Below are positions 16,004 to 24,372 of a DNA stretch of 64,000 bases, piece after piece. The first letter of the stretch is position 1, and every line of letters begins with the position of its first letter. The stretch lies in assembly GCA_963682085.1 (NCBI GenBank), contig OY821614.1:1302001-1366000 (forward strand). Direction: 5' to 3'. A program made the position numbers and the translations under genes. The notes under the pieces are model-generated. The model worked only from the letters and a program-made list of their open reading frames with translations. It searched no databases and was not told where the DNA came from. The stretch is from Thiodubiliella sp900128405 (GTDB lineage: Bacteria > Pseudomonadota > Gammaproteobacteria > PS1 > Pseudothioglobaceae).

Positions 16004-16381
16004 CTAATTTCGTAGCGTTATTTGATTGCCAATTTTGGTTAAAATATTATTTTCGTCAACATAACACAAGGTTGGTTTGTAATGCTTAACTTCATCTTCG
16101 CTATAACTAGCATAAGAAGCAATAATCAATAAATCACTTACATTTGCCTGATGTGCCGCTGCACCATTCACAGAAATCACACCTGAATTGTCTTTGCCAC
16201 GAATAGCATAGGTGGTAAAGCGATTGCCGTTACTAATGTTGTAAATTTGGATTTGTTCAAAAGTGCCAATCCCTGCTGCATCTAATAAAATCCCGTCAAT
16301 TTCACACGAACCTTCGTAATCTACCTCACTGGCAGTGGTGGTTACACGATGGAGTTTAGATTTTAAAAATATTCTTTGCAA
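16004..16381 (-). CDS. panD: Aspartate 1-decarboxylase
   Basis: PanD makes beta-alanine for pantothenate and CoA. The 125-residue proenzyme carries the self-cleavage site YEGS at residues 22-25 (Gly24-Ser25), the Ser becoming the pyruvoyl cofactor. KSKLHRVTTT near the N-terminus and NGNRFTTYAI and NGAAAHQ further on are also canonical. The start is a TTG at 16381, five bases after the oadB stop; no ATG is available before the conserved LKSKLHRV. It is the last gene of the oxaloacetate decarboxylase operon, an unusual partnership. Confidence 0.95.
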   Translation of the reverse strand: MQRIFLKSKLHRVTTTASEVDYEGSCEIDGILLDAAGIGTFEQIQIYNISNGNRFTTYAIRGKDNSGVISVNGAAAHQANVSDLLIIASYASYSEDEVKHYKPTLCYVDENNILTKIGNQITLRN

Positions 16382-16386
16382 AATAT

Positions 16387-17517
16387 TTAACTCAAAAACT
16401 GAATCATAATACCAGCAGCAATCGCCGAACCAATCACACCAGCAACATTTGGACCCATCGCATGCATTAATAAAAAGTTATGTGGATCAGTCTCTAAGCC
16501 TACTTTATTAGAAACGCGCGCTGCCATCGGCACCGCAGAAACACCTGCTGAACCAATTAAAGGATTAATTTTATTTTTACCAAAAGTGTTCATCAGTTTT
16601 GCCATCAACAATCCACACGCCGTGCCAATTGCAAATGCCACCATACCAAGCACCAAAATACCCAGCGTTTCAGGCTGTAAAAACTTATCTGCCATTAACT
16701 TTGAGCCAACCGCCAAACCTAAGAAAATCGTAACAATATTGATTAATGCATTTTGTGTAGTATCACTCAATCTATCAACCACACCCGACTCTTTCATTAA
16801 ATTACCAAAGGCAAACATACCCAATAGTGGTGCTGCATCTGGCAAAAGCAATGCCACCAACATTAGTAACATAACTGGGAAAATAATCTTTTCCGCTTTT
16901 GACACTTCACGCAATTGCACCATTTTAATTTGACGCTCTTTTTTAGTGGTCAAAGCACGCATAATTGGTGGCTGAATAAGTGGCACTAAAGCCATATAAG
17001 AATAAGAAGCTACTGCAATTGCACCCAATAAATCAGGTGCCAATTTTGAAGCAACATAAATACTGGTAGGGCCATCAGCACCGCCAATAATGCCAATCGC
17101 AGCGGCATCATTCAGGCTAAAATCAAAAATACCAATGGTGGTTAAGCCTATTGCACCCAATAAAGTAGCAAAAATACCAAACTGTGCTGCCGCACCGAGC
17201 AATAAAGTTTTTGGGTTGGCAAGCAAGGGTCCAAAATCAGTCAATGCACCCACGCCCATAAAGATAATCAATGGAAAGGCACCAGATTCAATACCTATCA
17301 CATAAAATACATGCAAAATACCACTGCCTTCAGCGATACCTGCACCAGGGATATTGGCTAGAATCGCACCAAAACCAATTGGTAATAACAACAATGGCTC
17401 AAATTTTTTAACAATGGCCAAGTATAAAAGTAGCATACCTACAAGCAACATCAGCCCCTGACCCCAAACCATTTGCTGTAACCCTGTATTTGCCCAAAGT
17501 GTGTTTAATTGTTCCAT
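16387..17517 (-). CDS. oadB: Na+-translocating oxaloacetate decarboxylase, beta subunit
   Basis: A 376-residue integral membrane protein of the sodium-pump decarboxylase family (OadB/GcdB/MmdB). It decarboxylates carboxybiotin while moving Na+ out. The hallmarks are LLLPIGFGAILANIPGAG, GVGALTDFGPLLANPK, the functional GGADGPTSIYVASKLAP with its conserved Asp, and NPLIGSAGVSAVPMAARVSNKVG followed by NFLLMHAMGPNVAGVIGSA. A decayed MITE end lies between it and oadA, and the AAAGG of that end is placed like its ribosome-binding site. Confidence 0.95.
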   Translation of the reverse strand: MEQLNTLWANTGLQQMVWGQGLMLLVGMLLLYLAIVKKFEPLLLLPIGFGAILANIPGAGIAEGSGILHVFYVIGIESGAFPLIIFMGVGALTDFGPLLANPKTLLLGAAAQFGIFATLLGAIGLTTIGIFDFSLNDAAAIGIIGGADGPTSIYVASKLAPDLLGAIAVASYSYMALVPLIQPPIMRALTTKKERQIKMVQLREVSKAEKIIFPVMLLMLVALLLPDAAPLLGMFAFGNLMKESGVVDRLSDTTQNALINIVTIFLGLAVGSKLMADKFLQPETLGILVLGMVAFAIGTACGLLMAKLMNTFGKNKINPLIGSAGVSAVPMAARVSNKVGLETDPHNFLLMHAMGPNVAGVIGSAIAAGIMIQFLS

Positions 17518-17520
17518 TCA

Positions 17521-17552
17521 GAGACCTTTGTGTGATTATGAATAATTAGAGA
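17521..17552. mobile_element. MITE end remnant between oadA and oadB
   Basis: GAGACCTTTGTGTGATTATG at 17521 matches one MITE terminus with a few changes, continuing AATAATTAG. The other half is not recognisable. Read toward oadB it gives AAAGGTCTC-TGA-ATG, so the remnant forms the bases directly before the oadB start codon. Confidence 0.55.
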
Positions 17553-17595
17553 AATGAGGTTTTGATGATTGCTCATAATTGTATCAAAATTTGCT

Positions 17596-19428
17596 TCATA
17601 CCATGCTTAATAAAGTTTGACCCACTGTTACGGCATCACCTTCTTTAACGCTGACACTGGCCACTACCCCACCTTTTGCTGCTTTGATTTCAGTTTCCAT
17701 TTTCATGGCTTCTAAAATAACCAAAACATCACCTTCATTAATTTTTTGATGTGGCAATACCATTACTTTCCAAATATTGCCAGAAAGAGGTGCACCAATT
17801 TCCTCAGCACCTGCAGTAGGTATTTTATCAATTATTTCTTTTTCTACTGGCATGTCTGCTGATGCGACTACATCTGATGCTGATTTCATAGAAGTAACAT
17901 TGCCACCTGCAGAAACATCAACTTTGTAAGAAGTGCCTTTAAAGGAAACGGTATAACTACCCTCTTCGGTCGAATTATTAATACTATTACCTGCTTCTGG
18001 AACAGATTCAAAAAAATCGGCATTATTGCGATTTTCTATAAAATTAATGCCCACTTGTGGGAATAAAGCATAAGTTAATAAATCATCAATTTTATCATCG
18101 GCTATGGTTAAGTGCTTTTCTGCAACAATCTTGTCAAACTCTTGTTCCAAAATATGCATTTCTGGTGCAATATTATCTGCTGGGCGACAAGTAATTGGCT
18201 TACCACCATCTAAAACCTTGGTTTGCAAAGCTTGGTCAACAGGGGCTGGTGTTGCACCATATTCGCCTTTTAAAATGCCTGCGGATTCTTTAGTAATGGT
18301 CTTATAACGCTCGCCTGTTAAGACATTTAAAACCGATTGTGTGCCAACAATTTGTGAGGTGGGTGTTACTAATGGAATGTAACCCAAGTCTTTACGCACT
18401 CGTGGAATTTCCGCCATGACCTCGTCCATTTTATCAATGGCATTTTGCTCACGCAGTTGGCTTTCCATATTGGTCAACATACCGCCCGGCACTTGCGACA
18501 ATAAAATTCTTGAATCCACGCCTTTAAGTGAGCCTTCAAACTGTGCGTATTTAGCACGAATGGGTCTAAAGTAAGCATCAATTTCTTCTAATTTCTCTAA
18601 ATCTAACCCTGTTTTTCTTGGACTATTTTCTAAAATAGACACCACTGAGTTAGTCGCCGAATGTCCGTAAGTCATACTCATAGAACCAATTGCTGTATCT
18701 ACACGGTCAATGCCTGCCTCAACTGCTTTAACAATTGAAGCTGTTGATAATCCCGTGGTCGCATGTGCGTGTAATTGAATCGGAATATCGATGGTTGCTT
18801 TGAGTTTTTTAACCAAATCATAGGCATCATAAGGATGTAGCAAACCTGCCATATCTTTAATACATAAAGAGTGTGCACCCATGTCTTCAATGGCTTTTGC
18901 CATATCAACCCAAGTTTGCATTGTATGCACTGGACTCACTGTATAAGAAATTGTGCCTTGTGCATGCTGACCCAATTTAACTGTTTGGTCAACTGCCGTT
19001 TTAAGGTTACGCATATCATTCATTGCATCAAAAATACGAAATACACTCACACCATTTTCAGCACAACGGTCAATAAATTTTCGCACCACATCATCACTAT
19101 AATGACGATAGCCTAATAAATTCTGCCCTCTGAGTAACATTTGCTGAGGCGTGTTAGGCATTACTGCTTTGATTTCACGAATCCTATCCCAAGGGTCTTC
19201 GCCAAGATAGCGAATACAAGAATCAAAAGTTGCCCCGCCCCAAGATTCCATCGACCAATAGCCAATCTTATCCAGTTTGTCGGCAATCGGTAGCATATCG
19301 TCTATACGCATTCTCGTTGCAAACAAAGATTGGTGTGCATCCCGAAAAACAAGTTCGGTAATTTCTACTTTTTTAGTATTTCCCTGACTGACAGGCTTTT
19401 GAATAATATTCTTTAGAAAATCTAACAT
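17596..19428 (-). CDS. oadA: Oxaloacetate decarboxylase, alpha subunit
   Basis: A 610-residue biotin carboxyltransferase. Residues 1 to about 300 form the HMGL-like TIM barrel (ITELVFRDAHQSLFATRMR, YWSMESWGGATFD, RIFDAMNDMRN, LCIKDMAGLLHPY, HAHATTGLS). This is followed by the conserved carboxylase domain (VTPTSQIVGTQSVLNVL, GEYGATPAPVD). A Pro/Ala/Glu-containing linker leads to a C-terminal biotinyl domain (about 540-610) with the biotin lysine in EAMKMETEI. With OadB and OadG it forms a sodium pump; in a chemoautotroph it may instead balance C4 acids. It starts six bases after oadG. Confidence 0.96.
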   Translation of the reverse strand: MLDFLKNIIQKPVSQGNTKKVEITELVFRDAHQSLFATRMRIDDMLPIADKLDKIGYWSMESWGGATFDSCIRYLGEDPWDRIREIKAVMPNTPQQMLLRGQNLLGYRHYSDDVVRKFIDRCAENGVSVFRIFDAMNDMRNLKTAVDQTVKLGQHAQGTISYTVSPVHTMQTWVDMAKAIEDMGAHSLCIKDMAGLLHPYDAYDLVKKLKATIDIPIQLHAHATTGLSTASIVKAVEAGIDRVDTAIGSMSMTYGHSATNSVVSILENSPRKTGLDLEKLEEIDAYFRPIRAKYAQFEGSLKGVDSRILLSQVPGGMLTNMESQLREQNAIDKMDEVMAEIPRVRKDLGYIPLVTPTSQIVGTQSVLNVLTGERYKTITKESAGILKGEYGATPAPVDQALQTKVLDGGKPITCRPADNIAPEMHILEQEFDKIVAEKHLTIADDKIDDLLTYALFPQVGINFIENRNNADFFESVPEAGNSINNSTEEGSYTVSFKGTSYKVDVSAGGNVTSMKSASDVVASADMPVEKEIIDKIPTAGAEEIGAPLSGNIWKVMVLPHQKINEGDVLVILEAMKMETEIKAAKGGVVASVSVKEGDAVTVGQTLLSMV

Positions 19429-19433
19429 TTTTT

Positions 19434-19661
19434 CTATGCCCCTCTATGTATCTTAATGGCTTCCTCAATGACAAACTTAGTTTCTTCGTCTAATTCATCA
19501 TCCATTCCATTAACTGCAACTGATGCTTGCCTATTTATCCTTTGAATAATAATCGACATTAGCTTGGTAACAAACACCAGTAAAGTCAAAAACAAAAAAA
19601 CAAAACCCATCCCAAAAAGGGTTAGGTTTAACGCTTCTGCTATTAAATCTACTTGTTCCAT
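19434..19661 (-). CDS. oadG: Oxaloacetate decarboxylase, gamma subunit
   Basis: A 75-residue protein with a single membrane helix (LTLFGMGFVFLFLTLLVFVTKLM) and a short acidic cytosolic tail (DDELDEETKFVIEEAIKIH). This is the standard build of OadG, which assembles the alpha and beta subunits and binds a metal ion. The ATG at 19661 follows an AAAGTGA ribosome-binding-like sequence; a GTG nine bases upstream is an alternative start. It is the first gene of the oadG-oadA-oadB-panD operon. Confidence 0.88.
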   Translation of the reverse strand: MEQVDLIAEALNLTLFGMGFVFLFLTLLVFVTKLMSIIIQRINRQASVAVNGMDDELDEETKFVIEEAIKIHRGA

Positions 19662-19682
19662 ATTATTCACTTTAATTTAATT

Positions 19683-19767
19683 TGGTACCGATGGACGGGG
19701 TCGAACCGTCACTCCTTGCGGAACTGGATTTTGAATCCAGCGTGTCTACCAATTCCACCACATCGGC
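19683..19767 (-). tRNA. tRNA-Leu (anticodon CAA)
   Basis: A class II tRNA of 85 nt with encoded CCA, on the minus strand. Acceptor GCCGATG pairs with CATCGGT, with a G-U pair at the end. The D-arm contains TTGGTAGACA. The anticodon arm CTGGA-TTCAAAA-TCCAG gives CAA, decoding UUG. The long variable arm (TTCCGCAAGGAG) and the T-arm (GACGG-TTCGACC-CCGTC) are complete. It lies between infA and the oad operon. Confidence 0.95.
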
Positions 19768-19778
19768 AATATCTTTTT

Positions 19779-19997
19779 TTATTTATGTCTAAAAGTAATT
19801 CTACCCTTAGTTAGGTCATAAGGTGTCATTTCTACCGTTACCCTATCCCCTGGTAAAATACGAATATAGTGTTTACGAATCTTACCAGAAATATGTGCCA
19901 ACACACTGTGCCCATTCTCTAGCTCAACAGTAAAGGTGGTGTTTGGTAATTTTTCCTTAACAACGCCTTCTAATTCAATGTAATCACTTTTTGACAT
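19779..19997 (-). CDS. infA: Translation initiation factor IF-1
   Basis: A 72-residue OB-fold protein that binds the ribosomal A site during initiation. The sequence KSDYIELEGVVKEKLPNTTF, VELENGHSVLAHISGKIRKH and ILPGDRVTVEMTPYDLTKGR is near canonical. The start at MSKSDYIE (19997) is chosen because IF-1 has an invariant length; the frame is open five codons further. It is directly upstream of tRNA-Leu on the same strand and may share its transcript. Confidence 0.96.
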   Translation of the reverse strand: MSKSDYIELEGVVKEKLPNTTFTVELENGHSVLAHISGKIRKHYIRILPGDRVTVEMTPYDLTKGRITFRHK

Positions 19998-20092
19998 ATA
20001 CCCTTTTATCAATAAAAAAAGTTATTTTACTCCATTGCCACACTCTTAAACAAAAAAAGGTTAAGGTTTTAACGCTAAAATAAATACGCTAT

Positions 20093-20166
20093 GAGGCCTT
20101 TGCATAAATATGGATGATTAGCAGAATTCAATTTTTGATGATTATTCATATTTATGCAAAGGTCTC
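20093..20166. mobile_element. MITE, 74-bp internal-deletion form
   Basis: The ends GAGGCCTTTGCATAAATATG and CATATTTATGCAAAGGTCTC pair almost perfectly. Compared with the 100-bp and 162-bp copies, the interior is deleted so that GCAGAATTCAATTTTT joins directly to GATGATTATTC. The flanks GCTAT and ATTAT share only their last three bases, so no clear target duplication remains. It lies between infA and metF, 36 bases before the metF start. Confidence 0.85.
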
Positions 20167-20174
20167 ATTATAAT
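20145..20174 (+). promoter_or_regulatory. Candidate metF promoter straddling the MITE end
   Basis: TTCATA (20145-20150), inside the MITE right terminus, and a perfect TATAAT (20169-20174), just outside it, are spaced 18 bp. The transcript would start about 20 bases before the metF ATG, leaving a short leader with no obvious Shine-Dalgarno sequence. Confidence 0.45.
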
Positions 20175-20202
20175 AAGCCTATTTAGACTATATTAAATAC
20201 AA

Positions 20203-21024
20203 ATGAAAACAAGTTTTGAATTTTTCCCACCAAGGACTGAAAAAGGCAAACAAAATTTAGCACAAGTTCAACAAGAATTAAGTGTTATTCAGCCAGACTA
20301 TTTCTCTGTTACTTTTGGTGCTGGTGGCACAACACAAGATGCCACATTAGAGACAATATTAAACATTCAGAAAAATGACCTCGTTTCTGCTGCCCCTCAT
20401 TTGTCTTGTATTGGTTCAGAAAAAAAGAATATTATTGGGCTACTTGACCAATATAAAGCAGTTGGAATTAATCGAATTGTAGCTTTGCGTGGCGATATTC
20501 CATCAGGTGTGCGTGATATTGGTGATTTTCATTATGCCAATGAATTGGTTGAATTTATCAAAACACATTATGGTGAGCAATTTCATATTGAAGTGGCAGC
20601 TTATCCTGAAATGCATCCACAAGCCAAAAATATCCACGCTGATTTACAACATTTTGCCAACAAAGTAAGGACTGGTGCAGACAGTGCGATTACGCAATAT
20701 TTTTATAATGCAGATGCCTATTTTAGATTTGTTGATGACATTGAAAAACTGGGCATTAATATCCCAATAACACCGGGTATTATGCCAATTACTAACTATA
20801 CACAATTGGTTAGATTTTCTCATATGTGTGGTGCAGAAATTCCAAAATGGATTTTAGAAAGATTAAAGTTATATGAAAATGATCTTGATGCACTGAGTGC
20901 ATTCGGCACAGAAGTAGTTACCAACTTATGTCAAACGCTTAAAGACCAAGGTGTGAACAATTTTCATTTTTATTCAATGAATCGCACACAACCTTCATTA
21001 GACATTGCTAAAACCATTCTATAA
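20203..21024 (+). CDS. metF: 5,10-methylenetetrahydrofolate reductase
   Basis: A FAD-dependent TIM-barrel enzyme of 273 residues that reduces methylene-THF to methyl-THF for methionine synthesis. Motifs: KTSFEFFPPRTEKGKQNL at the N-terminus, FSVTFGAGGTTQDATLE, APHLSCIGS, INRIVALRGDIP, VAAYPEMHPQA, DSAITQYFYNADAYFRF and the closing NFHFYSMNRTQPSLDI. The length is slightly short of E. coli MetF (296) but complete. No MetJ box was seen. It follows a MITE that may supply part of its promoter. Confidence 0.96.
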   Translation: MKTSFEFFPPRTEKGKQNLAQVQQELSVIQPDYFSVTFGAGGTTQDATLETILNIQKNDLVSAAPHLSCIGSEKKNIIGLLDQYKAVGINRIVALRGDIPSGVRDIGDFHYANELVEFIKTHYGEQFHIEVAAYPEMHPQAKNIHADLQHFANKVRTGADSAITQYFYNADAYFRFVDDIEKLGINIPITPGIMPITNYTQLVRFSHMCGAEIPKWILERLKLYENDLDALSAFGTEVVTNLCQTLKDQGVNNFHFYSMNRTQPSLDIAKTIL

Positions 21025-21058
21025 AACACGCCAAAAAATAGTATATTTTTATGTTCAA

Positions 21059-21493
21059 CTAATGTTGAGATTTAACCCAACCTTGTAACTTATGCAGAGA
21101 GATCTTATCTTGAGAGTGACAATGTGCTTCAAGTGCTTCTAAACGCTCAGTTAATTCAGAAAATACCATTTCATAGTGTTGGTTCTTGATTTGAGCTTTA
21201 TAAAGTTTGGTTTTTAGTCCGTTAATAATGCCCATATAAGATTTCTCATTTTCACTATGTAGCCCTTTGTCAACTTCTATTTTCTTTATGGCATCGTTTT
21301 TAATTTGTTGCATTTTTTGGATATGTTGATCTTGTTCAGAATTTAGACCTACATTCGGATACGCTAATCTTAGGTTGTCGGTTGTTACATAACCTTCGTG
21401 CGTTTGTAATTTACCGCTGTTAATTTGGTTTTGAATATCAAAACGGCTGATGCCCAACATTCTTGCTGCCTTGGATACGCTTAATTTAACCAT
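21059..21493 (-). CDS. HTH/coiled-coil protein of unknown function
   Basis: A 144-residue protein. Residues 1-50 form a MerR/excisionase-like winged helix-turn-helix (LSVSKAARMLGISRFDIQNQ, then INSGKLQTHEGYVTTDNLR), likely binding DNA. Residues 55-130 are highly charged and predicted helical, probably a coiled coil for dimerisation (IKNDAIKKIEVDKG, YEMVFSELTERLEALEAH), ending in KLQGWVKSQH. I do not know the family. It is a single gene between metF (convergent) and hemD. A regulator role is likely, but its target is unknown. Confidence 0.7.
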   Translation of the reverse strand: MVKLSVSKAARMLGISRFDIQNQINSGKLQTHEGYVTTDNLRLAYPNVGLNSEQDQHIQKMQQIKNDAIKKIEVDKGLHSENEKSYMGIINGLKTKLYKAQIKNQHYEMVFSELTERLEALEAHCHSQDKISLHKLQGWVKSQH

Positions 21494-21567
21494 TTACCTC
21501 TCCCCTTAAGTAAGTTATGGATAACAAATTAACCTCATTTTATGGGTTTGTCAAGTCTATTAGCGTT

Positions 21568-22296
21568 TTATAAACTACATTGAATGGCTTCAAGTAGCCC
21601 TTCATCACGGGTTTTTATTGCCACTTTAATTTGATTAAAACCTATGGATTGTGCAAAAACTTTAATGCGTTCGCTTAATACCACGAGTGGATAACGCTTA
21701 ATTAAATTCAGTGCTTCTTTGTCAATTTGTTTAACTATAAACACCAGTGCAGAAAGATTTTCAACACTGGTAGCAGTAATAATGCCTTGATTACTCTGTA
21801 AAAACTTTAACAAGGAATCACGATGCAAAGGCGTGATGTTGCATGGCACACGCCGATAAACTTCAATATATTCAACTTCATTATTTTTACTCAAACCTTC
21901 TTTAAGTGTTTCTCTACCACCTTCGCCTCGAAAAATCAAAACAGACTGATGATGCAACGCTTGTAATTCACTCATTGCCAATAAAGCCTCACTTGAAGCT
22001 TTTTGTGCTGGGAAGGCATCAACTTGAATACCTTGTTCTTCCAACTTCTTTGCAGTTGCAGCACCTACAGCAAAAACCTTAGTGGATTGATAATCTAACA
22101 TTTTTAGAGTTTCTAACCCGTATTCAACCGCATTAGCACTGATAAAAATCAGTGCATCATAATTCGCTTTAAGTGGCTTATTGTTAAGTGACTTAATCTC
22201 CAAAGTAGGAAATAACACTGGTTGATAACCCTGCTCACTGAGTAAAGTTTGCAATGATTGAACTTGCGACAGGGTGCGTGTTAACAATATACGCAA
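21568..22296 (-). CDS. hemD: Uroporphyrinogen-III synthase
   Basis: HemD closes and inverts ring D of hydroxymethylbilane, feeding heme and siroheme synthesis; siroheme is needed by DsrAB. HemD is poorly conserved, but the two-domain layout is visible in 242 residues: ILLTRTLSQVQSLQTLLSEQ, YDALIFISANAVEYGLETL, VFAVGAATAKKLEEQGI, VLIFRGEGGRETLKEGL, VEYIEVYRRV and GIITATSVENLSAL. The start is a TTG at 22296 (MRILLTRT), four bases after the DUF72-like gene's stop. Confidence 0.92.
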   Translation of the reverse strand: MRILLTRTLSQVQSLQTLLSEQGYQPVLFPTLEIKSLNNKPLKANYDALIFISANAVEYGLETLKMLDYQSTKVFAVGAATAKKLEEQGIQVDAFPAQKASSEALLAMSELQALHHQSVLIFRGEGGRETLKEGLSKNNEVEYIEVYRRVPCNITPLHRDSLLKFLQSNQGIITATSVENLSALVFIVKQIDKEALNLIKRYPLVVLSERIKVFAQSIGFNQIKVAIKTRDEGLLEAIQCSL

Positions 22297-22299
22297 GAC

Positions 22300-22899
22300 T
22301 TAGTATCCCAATAATTCAGAAATAATGCGAATTTTATCTAAAGTTTCACGCTCTGCAAACTTACATATCAATATGGTTTTAGTATTCACGCTTTTAATGC
22401 TTTCAAGATAACACCGCATTTTCTGATCGTCCCATATTTCCGCAGTATACAACACTGGGTATTTATTAAAACTAAGAAATAACTCTAATACTTCTACCTC
22501 TTTCAACTTTAATTTAAGCGCTTTAGAAGATTGAAAGCAAATCTTATAACCAGATAATATATCCATTATTGCTGCACTTGGTGTGTTAGTAACTTCACAG
22601 AATAAAATAAAATCATCTGCATAGTCTTGCACAATATTCAATAATTCTTTCAGTGTTTTTACATCAGTTAATTGCGACTCTTCAACTGTTAACACTAGGA
22701 TAAATTTTTCCTCTTCATCATCATCTTTTATATCTTCAAAGATTTGATCAAGATCTTCATTTGTGTCAATCGCCAAAGAAAGTGCTTTAAAAGGGACGGC
22801 ATAATAATCAAAGCGCCAATCTTCTGGTAAATCATCAGGATAAAAATCATCTTGCAAGCCCAGTCCACTACGACCAATTAAAAATTCTGTTTTGTTCAT
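22300..22899 (-). CDS. DUF72-like TIM-barrel protein
   Basis: A 199-residue protein opening with FLIGRSGLGLQDDFYPDDLP and WRFDYYAVPFKALSL, the pattern of DUF72 proteins (IGTSGW..FYP..LP..L.YYA..F). The C-terminal end of a typical 240-280 residue DUF72 protein is shorter here, so this may be a divergent or trimmed member. The ATG at 22899 is chosen because the longer frame reads back through the divergent antiporter gene. The function of DUF72 is unknown. It runs directly into hemD, so the two are probably co-transcribed. Confidence 0.72.
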   Translation of the reverse strand: MNKTEFLIGRSGLGLQDDFYPDDLPEDWRFDYYAVPFKALSLAIDTNEDLDQIFEDIKDDDEEEKFILVLTVEESQLTDVKTLKELLNIVQDYADDFILFCEVTNTPSAAIMDILSGYKICFQSSKALKLKLKEVEVLELFLSFNKYPVLYTAEIWDDQKMRCYLESIKSVNTKTILICKFAERETLDKIRIISELLGY

Positions 22900-22948
22900 T
22901 TTGTTGAATATCCCTTTATAATAAGCAAAAAGTTTTTCTTTATTAATT

Positions 22949-23902
22949 ATGACCGATATTCTACTAGCAATTACTACTCTTTTAACAGGTTTTATACTTT
23001 TAATTTGGAGTGCAGACACATTTACCAACAATGGGGCGAAAATTGCCACTATTTTCAAAGTATCGCCTTTAGTAATTGGCTTGCTTATTTTTGGTTTTGG
23101 CACTTCTGCACCTGAGATGTTAGTGTCTGGTTTGGCGGCAATAGATGGGAAAACAGGGTTAAGCATTGGTAATGCCATTGGTTCTAATATTTTTAATATT
23201 GCCCTTGTGCTTGGCATTAGTGCAATTATTACCCCCATTGAAGTAAAGAGCGAGATTCTAAAAAAAGAATGGGTGTTTTTAATATTTGTTACAATTGTTA
23301 CTGGTTTGCTATTATGGGACAAGCATCTTGGTATAGTTGATGGGTTAATTTTGGCATTCTTATTGGTTTTATTTTTAGCTTACACCTTAATAACTGCCAA
23401 AAATAAAAAGAATCACGAATTTGATGAACTAGAGCAAATAACCGATAAAGACCAAGTGGGTAAAACTTGGCTTATGCTTATCATTGGGCTGGTGGTGTTA
23501 GTTTCTAGTGCAAAAATGATTGTATGGGGTGGTGTAAAAATCGCACAAAATTTTGGTGTGTCAGATTTAATCATTGGCTTGAGTGTGATTGCACTCGGCA
23601 CCAGTTTGCCTGAATTGGCTGTATCAATCAGCAGTGTTTTGAAAAAACAATATGAAATGGTAGTTGGCAATGTGATTGGTTCTAATCTGTTTAATACTGT
23701 GGCAGTGCTTGCTATTCCGGGGCTAATTCATCCATCTACCGTGGCAGATGGCGTTATTTATAGAGATTATCCCGTGATGCTACTGCTCACTATTTTATTA
23801 TTCATCGTCTCTTACAAATTTCATAAAAAACACATTATTAACCGCTTTGAGGGTGTGATTTTGGTCAGTGTATTCAGTATTTATATGTGGCAATTATTTT
23901 GA
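22949..23902 (+). CDS. Calcium/sodium antiporter (YrbG/CaCA family)
   Basis: A 317-residue inner-membrane exchanger with about ten hydrophobic segments and an internal duplication. The two alpha repeats are clear: LVIGLLIFGFGTSAPEMLVS and IGNAIGSNIFNIALVLG in the first half, LIIGLSVIALGTSLPELAVS and VGNVIGSNLFNTVAVLA in the second. The GTSxPE acidic residues bind the cation. It is divergent from the DUF72-like gene and overlaps tsaE at its 3' end. Confidence 0.93.
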   Translation: MTDILLAITTLLTGFILLIWSADTFTNNGAKIATIFKVSPLVIGLLIFGFGTSAPEMLVSGLAAIDGKTGLSIGNAIGSNIFNIALVLGISAIITPIEVKSEILKKEWVFLIFVTIVTGLLLWDKHLGIVDGLILAFLLVLFLAYTLITAKNKKNHEFDELEQITDKDQVGKTWLMLIIGLVVLVSSAKMIVWGGVKIAQNFGVSDLIIGLSVIALGTSLPELAVSISSVLKKQYEMVVGNVIGSNLFNTVAVLAIPGLIHPSTVADGVIYRDYPVMLLLTILLFIVSYKFHKKHIINRFEGVILVSVFSIYMWQLF

Positions 23903-24360
23903 ACATAACATTTCATAGTGAGGCTGAAATACAGCAATTTGCTCAAACCTTAGCACACAATGTGCAAAATCTTAACCACGCTATTGTTATTTATTTAGAG
24001 GGTGATTTAGGTGCAGGAAAAACCACACTGGCGAGAAGCTTTATTCAAACTTTTGGCTTTCAACGCGTCAAAAGCCCCACTTATTCTTTGGTTGAAAGTT
24101 ATCAAAACCAAGCCGTTAATATTCATCATTTTGATTGTTATCGCCTAAGCGACCCAGAAGAATTAGAATACATTGGTATCCGCGAATACTCAGAAGGTAA
24201 CCATATTCAACTAATTGAATGGGCAGAATTAGGCAAAGGTATGATTGCTCCTGCCGATTTAATTATTCATATTAACGGTGAAGACAACAGCAGAACTTTA
24301 ACACTCACACCACAGAATAACATCGGAAAAAAATTACTACAATTTTTGGAAACGGTATAA
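23887..24360 (+). CDS. tsaE: tRNA threonylcarbamoyladenosine biosynthesis ATPase
   Basis: TsaE is the ATPase that cycles the TsaBD complex for the t6A37 modification of ANN-decoding tRNAs. The 157-residue protein shows Walker A LEGDLGAGKTTLARSFI, then VKSPTYSLVESY, the conserved HHFDCYRL and the IQLIEWAELG segment. A GTG at 23887 gives this length; a TTG at 23899 is also possible. Both overlap the antiporter's end. A YciO/Sua5-like paralogue of the pathway's first enzyme is at 55088. Confidence 0.94.
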   Translation: MAIILNITFHSEAEIQQFAQTLAHNVQNLNHAIVIYLEGDLGAGKTTLARSFIQTFGFQRVKSPTYSLVESYQNQAVNIHHFDCYRLSDPEELEYIGIREYSEGNHIQLIEWAELGKGMIAPADLIIHINGEDNSRTLTLTPQNNIGKKLLQFLETV

Positions 24361-24372
24361 AACACCGTAATT

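Noticed and set aside
22900..23322. An N-terminal extension of the DUF72-like protein
   Set aside because: It reads back through the opposite-strand antiporter gene; the family start fits the ATG at 22899.
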